64,000 bases of DNA from Cylicocyclus nassatus (taxonomy: Eukaryota > Nematoda > Chromadorea > Rhabditida > Strongylidae). Of the stretch, positions 35,400 through 44,940 are shown piece by piece. Position numbers and translations under genes: made by a program. The stretch is taken from the NCBI GenBank assembly GCA_958299035.1, contig CATQJL010000001.1, positions 16,971,433 to 17,035,432 on the forward strand. The letters run 5' to 3'. The notes beneath the pieces are model-generated. The model saw only the letters and a program-made list of their open reading frames with translations, had not been told where the DNA came from and ran no database searches. The stretch's first letter is position 1; the number at the start of each line of letters is the position of its first letter.

Positions 35400-36370
35400 G
35401 GTTGCGGCTAGGTAGGTAACATCAGCGGCTTAGGTAAGATTTTAGGTAGGTTTTTTGCGCTAAGTTATCCCATCCTCCATGCGTGCGTAACGAATCCTGT
35501 GTCTACCAAGTTCAGCACCTAGTAAGAAGATCCAGGCAAGCAGGGAGACGCGCCTTTCGTCTTCGTAGCCAGTAGTGGTCTACAGAGGCTAGCCAGGCTA
35601 ACATCGTGGGCAGCGCGTGGGGTAGTGGTAAGGTGGCAGCTTGCCAACTAACCCCCGAGCTCAGCGCGTGGACTCATTCGATTCCTGGTCAGCCACCGCG
35701 CCAGAGAGGCTGTAGGAGTGACGGGCCGGCGTCGTCATTGGCGGGCTCGACCAAGGACCAGCAGCTGCAATAGTGTCGAGTTTCAACAAAGGATAAGGCA
35801 GGTAAGTGGAATAGGTTTTTTTCAGATTTCAAGGATGGACGGATTTCGGACGCGCGGATCATGGCGAGGCACACACGGCGCCGTCCTTAACAGGAGAGTG
35901 AACCGGGGATAGGTAACTGGGTGTTCGGGCTAGGTAAGGGGGTCTAGGATAGGTTAGCAAGGATTTGGCTTAGGTATAGGGCACAATCTAGGTAAGGGGG
36001 ATTAGGTGGGATAAGGCGGCTTAGGTTAAGGGGGCAGGGTTTTTAGCTAGGTTTAGGAGGGTAACTGGGTTCTCTTTAGGTAGGTGAGGGGGTTTAGGAT
36101 CGGGGGGATGGGTTAGGTTAACAGGGCTAAGTTTGGTTTTTAGGTGGGTTAGGTAAGGGTATACTTTATTGGGGTTCAAGCTAGGATAGGTAGGTAAGGT
36201 ATCTAGGTAAGACCGCGCGGATAGGTAGGTAAGGTACTTTAGGTAGTATAGGTAGGTAAGGAACTTAGGTAAGGTAGATAAAGGCGCGGCAAATAGGTAG
36301 GCAATTCATACTTCTTCAGTTTAGGTAAGGTATACTCCTTAGGTTTAGGTAGGCATTTGGCGGTTCACTT
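35400..36370 (+). promoter_or_regulatory. BEL-1 leader with a dense array of 5'-splice-site-like motifs
   Basis: The leader contains at least ten copies of AGGTAAG within about 0.95 kb, embedded in a degenerate G-rich TAGGTAAGG/TTAGGT repeat. AG|GTAAG is the eukaryotic 5' splice-site consensus. The same leader also has GGCTTAGG stretches, similar to nematode telomere repeats. The corresponding leader of BEL-2 lacks the array. No protein is encoded. The role is not known. Confidence 0.7.
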
Positions 36371-36695
36371 GCCCATGGGTTCAGCGAACCCCTCCAGGTC
36401 GCCAAGCTGGAGCCTCCTACAGTGTCTACACTGGCCTCCGGTCGGTTACTTGCTCTGCTAGTTCTGCTACACGGTTTCACTTAGGTGCCGCGCTAGGCTC
36501 TTAGACGAACGCGTTGTCGTAACTGCTTGTCTTGCGCCCTCATTCTCCCTACTGCCGTTGGACTATCCCATTCCTTTTGCTTTGGCGCACGGTTTAGGTT
36601 GGGCCGGTTTTCTACATGTACTCACTTCATATTTATCTTAGGGGGTTGTAGTTGTAGTTTCTACTCGCTTTTCTCGTTGTATTTTTGATATTGCG

Positions 36696-36722
36696 TTTCT
36701 GCTTTTTATGTTCCAGGTAATG
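36696..36722 (+). promoter_or_regulatory. 3' splice acceptor at the gag start of BEL-1
   Basis: A pyrimidine-rich stretch TTTATGTTCCAG ends at 36716, and the gag ATG follows at 36720. BEL-2 has TTACAG 2 nt before its gag ATG (47735/47738). A splice acceptor at the start codon suggests a spliced or spliced-leader gag mRNA. Confidence 0.55.
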
Positions 36723-37478
36723 TCGCAAATTGGTTCGCAAAAAGCCCAACTTACGAAGGCCGCCAACTCACTACGCAAGAAGATCGCGGAAGTCGATCAG
36801 GCCAACCTCGATCTTGTGGACTTTACTTCGGAGGCGAGTAAAGATCCACATTTAGTTTTCAATCGTTTGAATTCCTTTTCTCTTTCATTTTCTTCTGTTA
36901 GTCGTGCTGCCTCTGCCCTACGTGGCCAGTTGGAAAAAGCCGAAGAGTTTGCTCGGCAGAATCCTGACGAGCATGGAGAGTTCCCTTTCCTCTCCGACAT
37001 CCATGCTCATTGGGAAACCGGTGGGATGGATAATCTTCTGGAGGAGGCGGATGCTCTTCTTGTTCGCTTGGATTCGGCGATCAGACTTCTTCCTATTTTG
37101 GGAGGCCTTCAATCTTCTGTTCCATCTGTTGCTCCATCCTTGCCGCGCAATTCCCCGCCCCATACTACCCAAGATTCTGCGCCATCCCCTCAACACGCGC
37201 ATCAGGCGGAAGTGGAAGTGCGCAGCCATTCTCCGTCGTATCATGGTCGCCCATCTGACCCAACAGCGCCTGTTGACCAGCGTCCCCCTGCGAGCCATAC
37301 TGGCGCGCATCCCTCGGGCGGATTTGGCTTCCCCTCGGGTAATCCTCCCTCGAATCCCCCCAACTTTTTGAATTCCTCCACGGGGCTTCCAAATTCTTTG
37401 CCAAATCCTCTTTCGCATGACCTACAAGCCTCATCCTTATCATCCCTTAACCCCTTTTTGCCCTTGAGCAACCTGTGA
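36720..37478 (+). CDS. gag: BEL-1 Gag, N-terminal part
   Basis: The ATG at 36720 was chosen because the same position starts Gag in BEL-2 (47738) and the two proteins align from there (KIAEVDQANLDLV versus KIAEAEQTNLESN). Residues 1-130 are helical and charged; from about residue 135 the chain is rich in P, S and H, a linker. The frame closes at TGA 37476-37478, just after a T run near 37455. The Gag homology continues in another frame at 37475, so this is a frame break, not the natural end. Confidence 0.8.
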   Translation: MSQIGSQKAQLTKAANSLRKKIAEVDQANLDLVDFTSEASKDPHLVFNRLNSFSLSFSSVSRAASALRGQLEKAEEFARQNPDEHGEFPFLSDIHAHWETGGMDNLLEEADALLVRLDSAIRLLPILGGLQSSVPSVAPSLPRNSPPHTTQDSAPSPQHAHQAEVEVRSHSPSYHGRPSDPTAPVDQRPPASHTGAHPSGGFGFPSGNPPSNPPNFLNSSTGLPNSLPNPLSHDLQASSLSSLNPFLPLSNL

Positions 37479-37810
37479 AGTTGCCTTCTTACGAGATCCC
37501 AACCTTCAGCGGCGATATCGAGGCATTCTCCGAGTTTTGGGATATCTTTTCTACAGCCGTGCATAATAACAACACCGTGCCGGCAGCAGTCAAGTTCATG
37601 TACTTGAAGTCAGTCCTTAAAGGAGATGCTGCTCGGATTATCGCAGGCTTCAAACCAACGGCGAAGAACTACGACACTGCAGTACGCACTATTCTGAGTA
37701 CGTACGATCGTCCTGAGATTCTGAGAAGTCGATTGTGGGATAAGTTGTCGCAGCAGTCGCCGGCATCAGACTCTGCAATTTCGCAACGCGCTACACTTTG
37801 CGCGCTTTAG
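37475..37810 (+). CDS. gag: BEL-1 Gag, central part (DUF1759-like)
   Basis: An open segment of 111 codons. It contains the region PTFSGDIEAFSEFWDIF, then AVHNN, KFMYLKSVL, GDAARIIAGF and YDRPEILRSRLWDKL. This is the pattern of the DUF1759 region that BEL/Pao polyproteins carry upstream of the zinc knuckles and that belongs to the capsid-like part of Gag. The segment ends at a TAG near 37808, after which homology to BEL-2 goes on in the same frame at 37826. The first codon shown is not a natural start. Confidence 0.8.
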   Translation: MKLPSYEIPTFSGDIEAFSEFWDIFSTAVHNNNTVPAAVKFMYLKSVLKGDAARIIAGFKPTAKNYDTAVRTILSTYDRPEILRSRLWDKLSQQSPASDSAISQRATLCAL

Positions 37811-37825
37811 GCAACTTGGTACCAG

Positions 37826-38323
37826 ATGAAGGAGTTGAACGAGGATTCCAGCTCGATCGCTACGTTGAGGACAATTCGATCTAAATTTCCATGGCGTACA
37901 CGCGAGAAAGTTGGCGAACTGAAGGGCAAAAGTGATTCTATGTGGACAGTGGACGAGCTGTTGTCAGCTCTCAGCACGGTTATTGATAGACTGCAAGTGG
38001 TAGAGGACTCCGATCCAGCAGGTCATCGCGCTTATAACTCGGATTCCACAGTTCGTCAGCATTCTCCTTCCCCGTACAGGTATCCCAGCACGAGTCAGCC
38101 GTACATGAGGTACCCACCGTATCAGCAACAACCACTTACCCACGTTACGCGCGTAGCTCGCGCTCACCATCACCAAGATGCCGTGACGTCACTTATAGAC
38201 CTCCGACTCCTTATTACCCACGGCGCACATCTCGTAGCCCTGTCAGACCCCAGTATACTACATCATGGGAGCCGCGTTGTGCCTTCTGTTTCCGTCAAGG
38301 ACATCCTTCGGAGTGTTGTATGA
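37826..38323 (+). CDS. gag: BEL-1 Gag segment before the zinc knuckles
   Basis: The first half matches BEL-2 (TIRSKFPWRTREKVGEL and MWTVDELLSALSTVIDRLQ). The second half is proline-, tyrosine- and serine-rich. Near 38170-38300 the true frame appears to switch, because the first zinc knuckle (CAFCFRQGHPSECC) is read in the frame of the next segment. The last residues of this open frame are therefore out of frame. Confidence 0.7.
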   Translation: MKELNEDSSSIATLRTIRSKFPWRTREKVGELKGKSDSMWTVDELLSALSTVIDRLQVVEDSDPAGHRAYNSDSTVRQHSPSPYRYPSTSQPYMRYPPYQQQPLTHVTRVARAHHHQDAVTSLIDLRLLITHGAHLVALSDPSILHHGSRVVPSVSVKDILRSVV

Positions 38324-38946
38324 CAGTACGCGACGTGCAACAGAGGAGAGAGCTCGTCAACCAGCATAGACTGTGTTGGCTGTGTCTCGAAGAAGGTCAC
38401 ACGTTCAACATTTGCAGAGCCCCAGCGTGCAGATACTGTGGCAGATTATACCATCCAGCTTTGTGTGCTACATTACCATCAGCGCCCTATTCGTCCTACC
38501 CACCTGCGCAATTCCGTCAGCGCACTCCTTCACCTAGACGCGTACAGTTTGAGACGATAGCGCACCCTTCACCACCTCGCACCCAGAACGCGAGTCCGCG
38601 CACTTCTCCTTCGCGTCGACCTACATTCAAAGCGCCGTCTCCATCTAGGCGTCAGTCACGTTCCAACTCTAGACGCGCTACTCTTCCTCGAAGATCTTCA
38701 AGCGCGTTTCCCGCTGTGCAAACTTCCACTTGCACTCCACTCGCGTATGATTCCATCCAGTCAGATGAGCCCATAGAGTTGCTCGACCAACATGAAGCTA
38801 GCGTAGGGCCACATTCACCTTCATCTTGCACATCTGTGTGCCGAGCTGCTTCCGCAACTCAGGTTCCTCGTCTAATGGTGGTTCATGCTATAACCCGGAA
38901 TCTTAAAACTAATACGGACGAATGCGCTTACCGTTCTCCTCGATAG
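38290..38946 (+). CDS. gag: BEL-1 Gag C-terminus: three CCHC zinc knuckles
   Basis: Zinc knuckles are at 38293-38334 (CAFCFRQGHPSECC), about 38371-38412 (CWLCLEEGHTFNIC) and about 38428-38466 (CRYCGRLYHPALC). They are followed by a basic, serine/arginine-rich tail that would bind nucleic acid. BEL-2 has the same three knuckles. The frame closes at TAG 38944-38946, but the protease is encoded in the +1 frame from about 38930. Gag and Pol are usually one frame in this family, so this is either a lesion or a frameshift site. Confidence 0.8.
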   Translation, partial: FRQGHPSECCMTVRDVQQRRELVNQHRLCWLCLEEGHTFNICRAPACRYCGRLYHPALCATLPSAPYSSYPPAQFRQRTPSPRRVQFETIAHPSPPRTQNASPRTSPSRRPTFKAPSPSRRQSRSNSRRATLPRRSSSAFPAVQTSTCTPLAYDSIQSDEPIELLDQHEASVGPHSPSSCTSVCRAASATQVPRLMVVHAITRNLKTNTDECAYRSPR

Positions 38947-41900
38947 CGGTTCGCAATATAGTTTTATCTGTACCTCGCTGGCCTACCATCTCGGCCTGAC
39001 TTTCAAGAATACAAGGACTGTCACGACTCTGACCTTCGGGGGACACCAGTTCACTGAAGACTCGTCAGAAGTCACACTCACGTTATGGGACCAGCTCGAT
39101 CGTCCAATTCAACTCCAGCTTTGGACGCGCGATACCATCACAACAGTCCCGAAGACGAACAACATGGATGATACGAATCACACCTATATGGACGATAGAG
39201 TCGAAGTCGATGTACTCATTGGAATAGATAACTACTGGCGCGTTGTGGATTTGCATAGGAATGAGAAGCTTCCATCAGGTCTCATTCTGTCGCACACTCG
39301 CTTCGGACCAGTTCTATCAGGTCTTAGTTATCCAGTAGTATCGGAGATCACTAGCTCGGCAACGACTCTACTTAACGATGACGCGCCAGGAACGGAACAG
39401 CTTTTACGAAGTCTCCTCGGCCTAGACACACTCGGATTAGACGATTCAGATGCACCAGATGCCGACGTGATCAGGCAGTTCTACGACAGTGTTAGGATAA
39501 TCGACGGTTCCATCTACGTCGCATTCCCGTGGAAATCCCAGCATCCTCCTTTGGCGGATAACAAAGCTCTCGCCTTTCGTCGTTTAGAGAGCCAGTATGA
39601 GAGACTCCATGCAATACCATCAGCGTGGAACGAGTACTGCCATACCTTCGATCGTCAGCTACGATCAGGCGTAATCGAGGATGTTACGGATTTGCCCCCT
39701 TCGAGCCCTAACACGTATTACATCCCACATCAGGCAGTCTATAAGGAGGATAGCCAGACCACCAAGCTACGTATAGTCTTTGATGCCTCGAGCCATCAGA
39801 AAGGACATCCCAGTCTGAACGATTGCCTTCATCAAGGACCCTCCTTGATACCCGATCTTGTAGGAACCCTGCTGCGTAGCCGTCTACATTACTATTTGAT
39901 GATCGCCGACGTAGAGAAAGCCTTCCACCAGATCCACTTACACCAGGATCAGAGGGACTGCACCAGATTTCTCTGGTTAAGAGATGTCCACCAACCTCCG
40001 TCGACAGAGAATCTCCGGATCTTGCGTTTTACGCGCGTTCCTTTCGGCATCAACGCATCACCGTTTCTACTCAACATGTCCATCAGATATTTCCTCGAGA
40101 GGGATCCAGCCAATCGACTCAAGGAAGAAATTCTTGCCAACACGTACGTTGATAACGTGCTAATCGGTGCGAATACCACCAAGGAGTGTATTACCAAGCA
40201 GATGGAGTGCAAGGAAATCTTCAGTCGCATGCACATGAACCTACGGGAGTTCATGTCTAACAACCAGCAGACGATGCTTAGGATTCCGGAAGAGGATTGT
40301 ATGACCTTACCTGGACGATTCGTGAAGCTCCTAGGGATTAAGTGGGACCCCAAGCTCGATGTACTTCACGTGCCCATTGAGATCGCGCGACAAGAAGTGT
40401 CGAGCAAGCGTACCGCGCTTCAAGCATATGCATCGATCTTCGATCCACTAGGACTTCTTACCCCGCTTCTTATAAGACCTAAGATGTTTATACAGGACCT
40501 CTGGGAATCTGGTTATTCGTGGGACGATCCGTTAGACGAAAGTACTACCCAGAAGTGGAATACCATTGTCCAGGAAATCAGCGGCTTTCAGTTGAGACTA
40601 CCTCGTTTCGTAGGATACCCATCTGCCAACGCGTACGACCTTGTCATCTGTTCAGACGCGTCGAAACGAGTGTATGCTGTAGCAGTCTATGTCGTGACGC
40701 GCACGTCCACCTATAGCCCCAGTTCCACTCTACTCTTTGCTAAGGCAAAGTTAGCACCATCGGGCGCGATCACCATCCCGCGCATGGAACTCTTGGCGTG
40801 CCACATGGCTGCAAAAACAGTACGTTTCCTGAAAAGCCAGCTCAAGATTCGCTTCAATTCCATCAGATTCCTGACTGATTCTCAGATAGTACTGTACTGG
40901 ATTTATTCTAACAAGTTGCTCAAGACTTACGTCGCCAACCGTGTCAAGTACATCCGACAGGTTCTCGACGAGCTTAAGTCTGACAACATCGACTCTGGAT
41001 TTTATTATCTGGCTACTGACGCTAACCCGGCTGACTGCGCCACCCGTGGACTCACAGCTTTAGAGCTTGAAAACCACATTTGGTGGAGCGGTCCATCGTT
41101 TATCACGACTTCGTTTGCTGACTGGCCGTGCAAGTCCTTCAACCCTTCTTCCGATCCACCTGCAGGAGGAGATTCTGAAGAATTACGGACGACCACAGCA
41201 CTAGTAACTTCAGCCAATACCATCATGGCATCCTACCAGTCCTTTGTACCGTTTAGACGGACCAATTCCTACATCCGACTCGTCCACATCACAGCCTACG
41301 TCCTGAAGTATGTAGCCAAGCTACGCCGTTTAGTAAGGACGCGCCACAGCGCTGATGATTCCGACGAGCATCCACTATTCGGCACAATAGACGCAAGTCC
41401 CACTGTAACACCGGGTGACTTCTCAGCTGCTGAGTTGATCGTTATCCGCGAGCATTACCGCGAGGTTCCTCAGCAGTTACACGGCTTTCATCTAAAGAAA
41501 CTCCGCACAAGGCAAGAAGGAGATGGTACGATACACGTGGACTTACGTATGGCGAACGCAGAGACGAGCGGGACGGCGAAGAGCCCGATCCTCATACTCT
41601 CAGGTCATCCCCTTTGCGCCATGCTAATAGCTTACTACCATCAGAAGCTATTCCATGCCGGTACTTCCCATTTGATCGCAGCCTTACGCGAGAGGTTCTA
41701 CATTCCCAGGCTCAAACGTATGGTTAAATCGACTATCGCTAGATGTGTGACGTGCAAGCGCTACCAAGGCCATGTTTTCGCATATCCACGTTCACCAGAT
41801 CTTCCACCGGAACGGGTCGTTAGAAGTCGTCCTTTCCAGAACATCGGACTCGACTATTTTGGCCCCATCTCAGTCCGTCTACACCAAGCACTCTCCATAA

Positions 41901-41956
41901 GGTTTGGGTTTGTCTCTTCACGTGCATGTCTACGCGCGCGCTACACCTCGAAGTAG
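38930..41956 (+). CDS. pol: BEL-1 Pol: protease, reverse transcriptase, RNase H, start of integrase
   Basis: This frame is open from 38894 without an ATG at its start. Domains in order: an aspartic protease with LLDSGSQYSFI (about 38936-38968); RT with LRIVFDASS, ADVEKAFHQI (first catalytic Asp) and TYVDNVLIGA (the YxDD box, here YVDN); the Pao-type region; RNase H with SDAS, PRMELLACH, TDSQIVLYW and TDANPADCATRG; an integrase HHCC zinc finger (HQKLFHAG ... CVTCKRY); and the first integrase aspartate in GLDYFGP. Near 41890 the frame is lost, and the next 20 codons before TAG 41954 do not match the family. Length and order fit BEL/Pao elements. Confidence 0.92.
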   Translation, partial: TVLLDSGSQYSFICTSLAYHLGLTFKNTRTVTTLTFGGHQFTEDSSEVTLTLWDQLDRPIQLQLWTRDTITTVPKTNNMDDTNHTYMDDRVEVDVLIGIDNYWRVVDLHRNEKLPSGLILSHTRFGPVLSGLSYPVVSEITSSATTLLNDDAPGTEQLLRSLLGLDTLGLDDSDAPDADVIRQFYDSVRIIDGSIYVAFPWKSQHPPLADNKALAFRRLESQYERLHAIPSAWNEYCHTFDRQLRSGVIEDVTDLPPSSPNTYYIPHQAVYKEDSQTTKLRIVFDASSHQKGHPSLNDCLHQGPSLIPDLVGTLLRSRLHYYLMIADVEKAFHQIHLHQDQRDCTRFLWLRDVHQPPSTENLRILRFTRVPFGINASPFLLNMSIRYFLERDPANRLKEEILANTYVDNVLIGANTTKECITKQMECKEIFSRMHMNLREFMSNNQQTMLRIPEEDCMTLPGRFVKLLGIKWDPKLDVLHVPIEIARQEVSSKRTALQAYASIFDPLGLLTPLLIRPKMFIQDLWESGYSWDDPLDESTTQKWNTIVQEISGFQLRLPRFVGYPSANAYDLVICSDASKRVYAVAVYVVTRTSTYSPSSTLLFAKAKLAPSGAITIPRMELLACHMAAKTVRFLKSQLKIRFNSIRFLTDSQIVLYWIYSNKLLKTYVANRVKYIRQVLDELKSDNIDSGFYYLATDANPADCATRGLTALELENHIWWSGPSFITTSFADWPCKSFNPSSDPPAGGDSEELRTTTALVTSANTIMASYQSFVPFRRTNSYIRLVHITAYVLKYVAKLRRLVRTRHSADDSDEHPLFGTIDASPTVTPGDFSAAELIVIREHYREVPQQLHGFHLKKLRTRQEGDGTIHVDLRMANAETSGTAKSPILILSGHPLCAMLIAYYHQKLFHAGTSHLIAALRERFYIPRLKRMVKSTIARCVTCKRYQGHVFAYPRSPDLPPERVVRSRPFQNIGLDYFGPISVRLHQALSIRFGFVSSRACLRARYTSK

Positions 41957-42858
41957 TCAAGGACAACTCAACCTTCCAATTTCTCCTAGCATTTAGAAGA
42001 TTTATCGCGCGTAGAGGTGCTCCTGATACCGTTATAAGCGATAACGCGCCCACATTCAAGCTAGGAAGGGAGATCATTACCAATAGCCTAAAGGAAGTAG
42101 CAGAAGATTTTCTAGTGGACGGATTCGTCGAAAGCCAGAACATCAATTGGACTTTTATCACACCATACTCGCCGTGGAAAGGTGGATTCTACGAGCGTTT
42201 GGTAGGATCAGTGAAGAGCTGTTTGAAGAAGACGGTTCGGCGAGAAACCCTTGATTTATGGCTTTTTGAGACGCTCATCCTCGAGATAGAGGCCGTTCTT
42301 AACACGAGACCCTTATTTCCGGCGAATTCGGTTAACTCGAACACGGACCTGGTGATAAGACCTATAGATCTGATAAATCCGCAGTTTCGACTAGGTCGCC
42401 TGACGTACAGCATGCCTCAGAAGATCGAGACGTCGTCGCGCGACAACTACGAATCCCTGAAGACGCAGTACCGGCTCTTGCAGACCGATCTGGATTACTT
42501 CTGGGACCTATGGCACAAGGAATACCTTACCGCGCTCGCAGAACGACAAGCGACGCGCACTCAGAAGAGCTCCGGTACCAAAAGGTCGCCGCGCGTAGGA
42601 GACGTAGTACTAATAAAAGAGCAGGATTTATCAAGATCTAGATGGCCGCTTGGCCTCATTCTGCAGTTACACACCTCACCCGACGGCAATGTAAGATCAG
42701 CCAGAATTAAGATCGGAAAGCGAAAGATAGTGGACCGTGCACTCAATCATCTACTGCCGTTAGAGATCAGTGCAGCAGACACAGAGGATCCTCAAGCGAA
42801 CGCTCAGGAGCGTAGAGCGACACGGATTCAACCATCAAGAACAGTGAAGGCAAAATGA
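41899..42858 (+). CDS. pol: BEL-1 integrase, C-terminal part
   Basis: This continues the integrase core after the frame break. VWVCLFTCMSTRALHLEVV is the usual strand after the first Asp; the second Asp is in VISDNAPTF, and the catalytic Glu is in SPWKGGFYERLVGSVK. A C-terminal DUF5641-like region with the pattern VGDVVLIKEQD follows. The frame ends at TGA 42856, a normal Pol end for the family. One base too many or too few separates it from 38930-41956. Confidence 0.9.
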   Translation, partial: KVWVCLFTCMSTRALHLEVVKDNSTFQFLLAFRRFIARRGAPDTVISDNAPTFKLGREIITNSLKEVAEDFLVDGFVESQNINWTFITPYSPWKGGFYERLVGSVKSCLKKTVRRETLDLWLFETLILEIEAVLNTRPLFPANSVNSNTDLVIRPIDLINPQFRLGRLTYSMPQKIETSSRDNYESLKTQYRLLQTDLDYFWDLWHKEYLTALAERQATRTQKSSGTKRSPRVGDVVLIKEQDLSRSRWPLGLILQLHTSPDGNVRSARIKIGKRKIVDRALNHLLPLEISAADTEDPQANAQERRATRIQPSRTVKAK

Positions 42859-43131
42859 TAGTGAAATCATCATTCTACAAACGTATGTGGTTATCGTTAG
42901 TTTTAATTGTTATTTGTTGATTTCATTTGTTGTTTATTCATGCTTTGTTATCCTATTTGTTTTGTACGTATGTAGTATGATGTAGTGCGCGAGGACGCGC
43001 CTATCATATTTTTGCTTCAATCCACTGAATTTTGTGTCAAGAGTTAGATCTTCGAATAAACTAGGTGTCGGTTCACTTGATTGCTTACATGGACATGCTA
43101 CTACCCTTATATGACTTTTTAACCCGACTCT

Positions 43132-43612
43132 GTGCATAGCTTTTGCAGTGCCACAGCCACGGATTTGGATTCCCTCGGACCAGACTTTGACTTCACCCAG
43201 CCCAGGTCAAGCACCTCCTACGCCGTATCTACTGCCAGGTATTTTTCAGCGCACGCGCGCGTTATTTTGAACAGCCAAGCTTACGCATATGTACTTTGTG
43301 CATTTTACATATCTTACTTTTTGTTGCGCATACGCGCCTTAGGTAGCAGAAGAGCTTGCTATCCTTTTTCTGCGCGTATTTGCTAACCTTGTGCTTTGTG
43401 CAGTTTGCGTAGAGGACGCCCGCGCGTTAACATCCTTGTCGTGGGAGGCTGGACTGAAGTCCATTTTTTTAACATCTTTAGCCTGCGCGATTTTGTTTTT
43501 TATTGCCATCTATAAGTATCAGGTCCCCGATCGCGCATGGGAGGAAGCGCTCGCGCGCCTCGGTAACATCATTTCAGACGTGAGCGCAGGATTTTGGGAC
43601 CTTCCAGGGTAG
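43132..43612 (+). other. post-pol region of BEL-1 with two short hydrophobic frames
   Basis: Frames 43132-43386 and 43391-43612 each have a possible membrane segment (about AYVLCAFYISYFLLRI and SIFLTSLACAILFFIAI). Between pol and the 3' LTR, BEL elements may carry an env-like gene, but no env motif is visible here. A block at 43436-43468 (GGGAGGCTGGACT ... GTCCATTTTT) is conserved in BEL-2 at 50108-50139. An acceptor-like TTTGTGCAG ends at 43403. Whether any of this is translated is unknown. Confidence 0.3.
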
Positions 43613-44154
43613 GTAGTGCGTCAACACCACCATGGATGCAGATTGTTTCGGTATGTACGGTCCGATTTTGTTTGATTTTGACCTCGTGAATAATGTGTGT
43701 TACAGAATTGTATCATTTGGTTGAGCACATCTGGTTATGGATGGTTGTCTGAATGCGCATGTCCGATTATCAGCTCCATGGCACCAACAGCAAGTACTAC
43801 CGCATCTACCTGCCCAGTTATCAATACATTAGTGTTTCACCTTCACTAACTGTGGACGTTCAGCTATTTTCACCATCCTTCTTAGCTGTATTTTATTTCA
43901 TGTTATCATCCATAGTTTAGTTGGCGCGTCGTGCGCATTGGTGTAGAACTGTATCAAGTATTCGAGCGCGATAGCGCCCTTGTGAAGGTGTCGCATTTTT
44001 GCACGGGCCGAGTTGTTCATTTTTCTTTGTCGCGCGCCCCTACTGTGCTGCCGATGGCGACGTTTCTTTTTTGACTATACTCGGTTAGGTGTTCTCCGTT
44101 GTGGACTCCAGCGCTATCACGTAACCACCATCCGAACGTCCAAGCCACTGTTTC

Positions 44155-44163
44155 GGGGGGGAG
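44155..44163 (+). promoter_or_regulatory. BEL-1 polypurine tract
   Basis: GGGGGGGAG directly before the 3' LTR, the expected primer site for plus-strand DNA. BEL-2 has GGGGGGAG at the same place, and about 40 bp upstream of it are shared too. Confidence 0.8.
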
Positions 44164-44935
44164 TGTCGCGGCTCGCGATGCAAGCCACTCCTCGTAACAG
44201 GAGGCCGGGAGCGCTGGCTATCGCGTTACTTGGCGCGCTTTCAAGATCGCGCCAAGACCTCTCCTGCTGGGCGCGTTGCCAAGTCACAGGGTATATAAGG
44301 GCGCGCAGGCCGCGGTCTACGCCTCTTCGATTTCCGTTCGTATTGATCGTTTTATGATATTGTTCGTGCTGGCAGCGCCTCCAACAGCTCCCGCAGATGA
44401 TCATCGGTTTCGAGCGGTTGAGCCTTTGTTATCTTCTTGGTTTTGGAGACGCGCAGCTAAATGTTATGGCTCGTCTTGCGCAGGAAGTGTACTCGCGGGA
44501 GTGGAGAGGGGTCACACCGTCCCGGAAGGGCTAGGGGCTTGCGGTTGACCCAATGGAGAGCCCGGAACTACTTGTTGAAGTTCATCACCATCAGCATTGG
44601 CAGCACGGGACGAGGCGGCTCGCCCCGTGCCTAGTTTTTTCATGCATTTGAAGTAGTAGTTTAGCAGTTTTCAATAATTTCAGTAGTTTTTGTAGTATAG
44701 TAGTTTATTTTTGTGTTTTATAGATAAATGTAGTCTAAATTAGCCGGTCCTTTTCTCCCTTAGCGTTACGCGCTATTTTACCGTGCCGTTTATTCTTGTA
44801 GAGGGTAGTCCTCGGCAGCGCCCGTCAAGGCGTCATGAACCTTGGTGGACGCGCGACATCGTAGGGGACAAACGGGAGTTAGGTGTAGCTGCGGCGAGCA
44901 CTTGCGGAAGGTGCTGATCACACCGAGCCGCCACA
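44164..44935 (+). repeat. BEL-1 3' LTR
   Basis: 772 bp, identical by eye to the 5' LTR except for C at 44672. TATA box at 44292-44298. Confidence 0.95.
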
Positions 44936-44940
44936 GGAAT

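Larger units (their letters stand above)
34552..44935 (+). mobile_element. BEL-1: nearly complete BEL/Pao LTR retrotransposon
   Basis: A 10.4-kb element with TG...CA LTRs of 772 bp each, a 5-bp target duplication GGAAT (34547-34551 and 44936-44940), a primer-binding site, a polypurine tract, and gag, protease, RT, RNase H and integrase in BEL/Pao order. The two LTRs differ, by eye, only at 35060 (T) versus 44672 (C), so the insertion is recent. Even so the coding region has several frame breaks (near 37460, 37810, 38300, 38925 and 41890). Either these are true lesions or some are sequence errors. Confidence 0.95.

Noticed and set aside
35600..35700. tRNA-like stretch in the BEL-1 leader (TAGTGGTAAGG and ATTCGATTCC)
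   Set aside because: The boxes resemble Pol III A and B boxes, but D, anticodon and acceptor stems do not pair, and BEL-2 keeps the first part without the second. It is not a tRNA gene.
35880..36370. Interstitial telomere
   Set aside because: The repeat is TAGGTAAGG-like and irregular, not a run of TTAGGC, and it lies inside a retrotransposon leader.
36797..37564. Long minus-strand and alternate-frame ORFs over gag
   Set aside because: The plus frame aligns between BEL-1 and BEL-2; the other frames do not.
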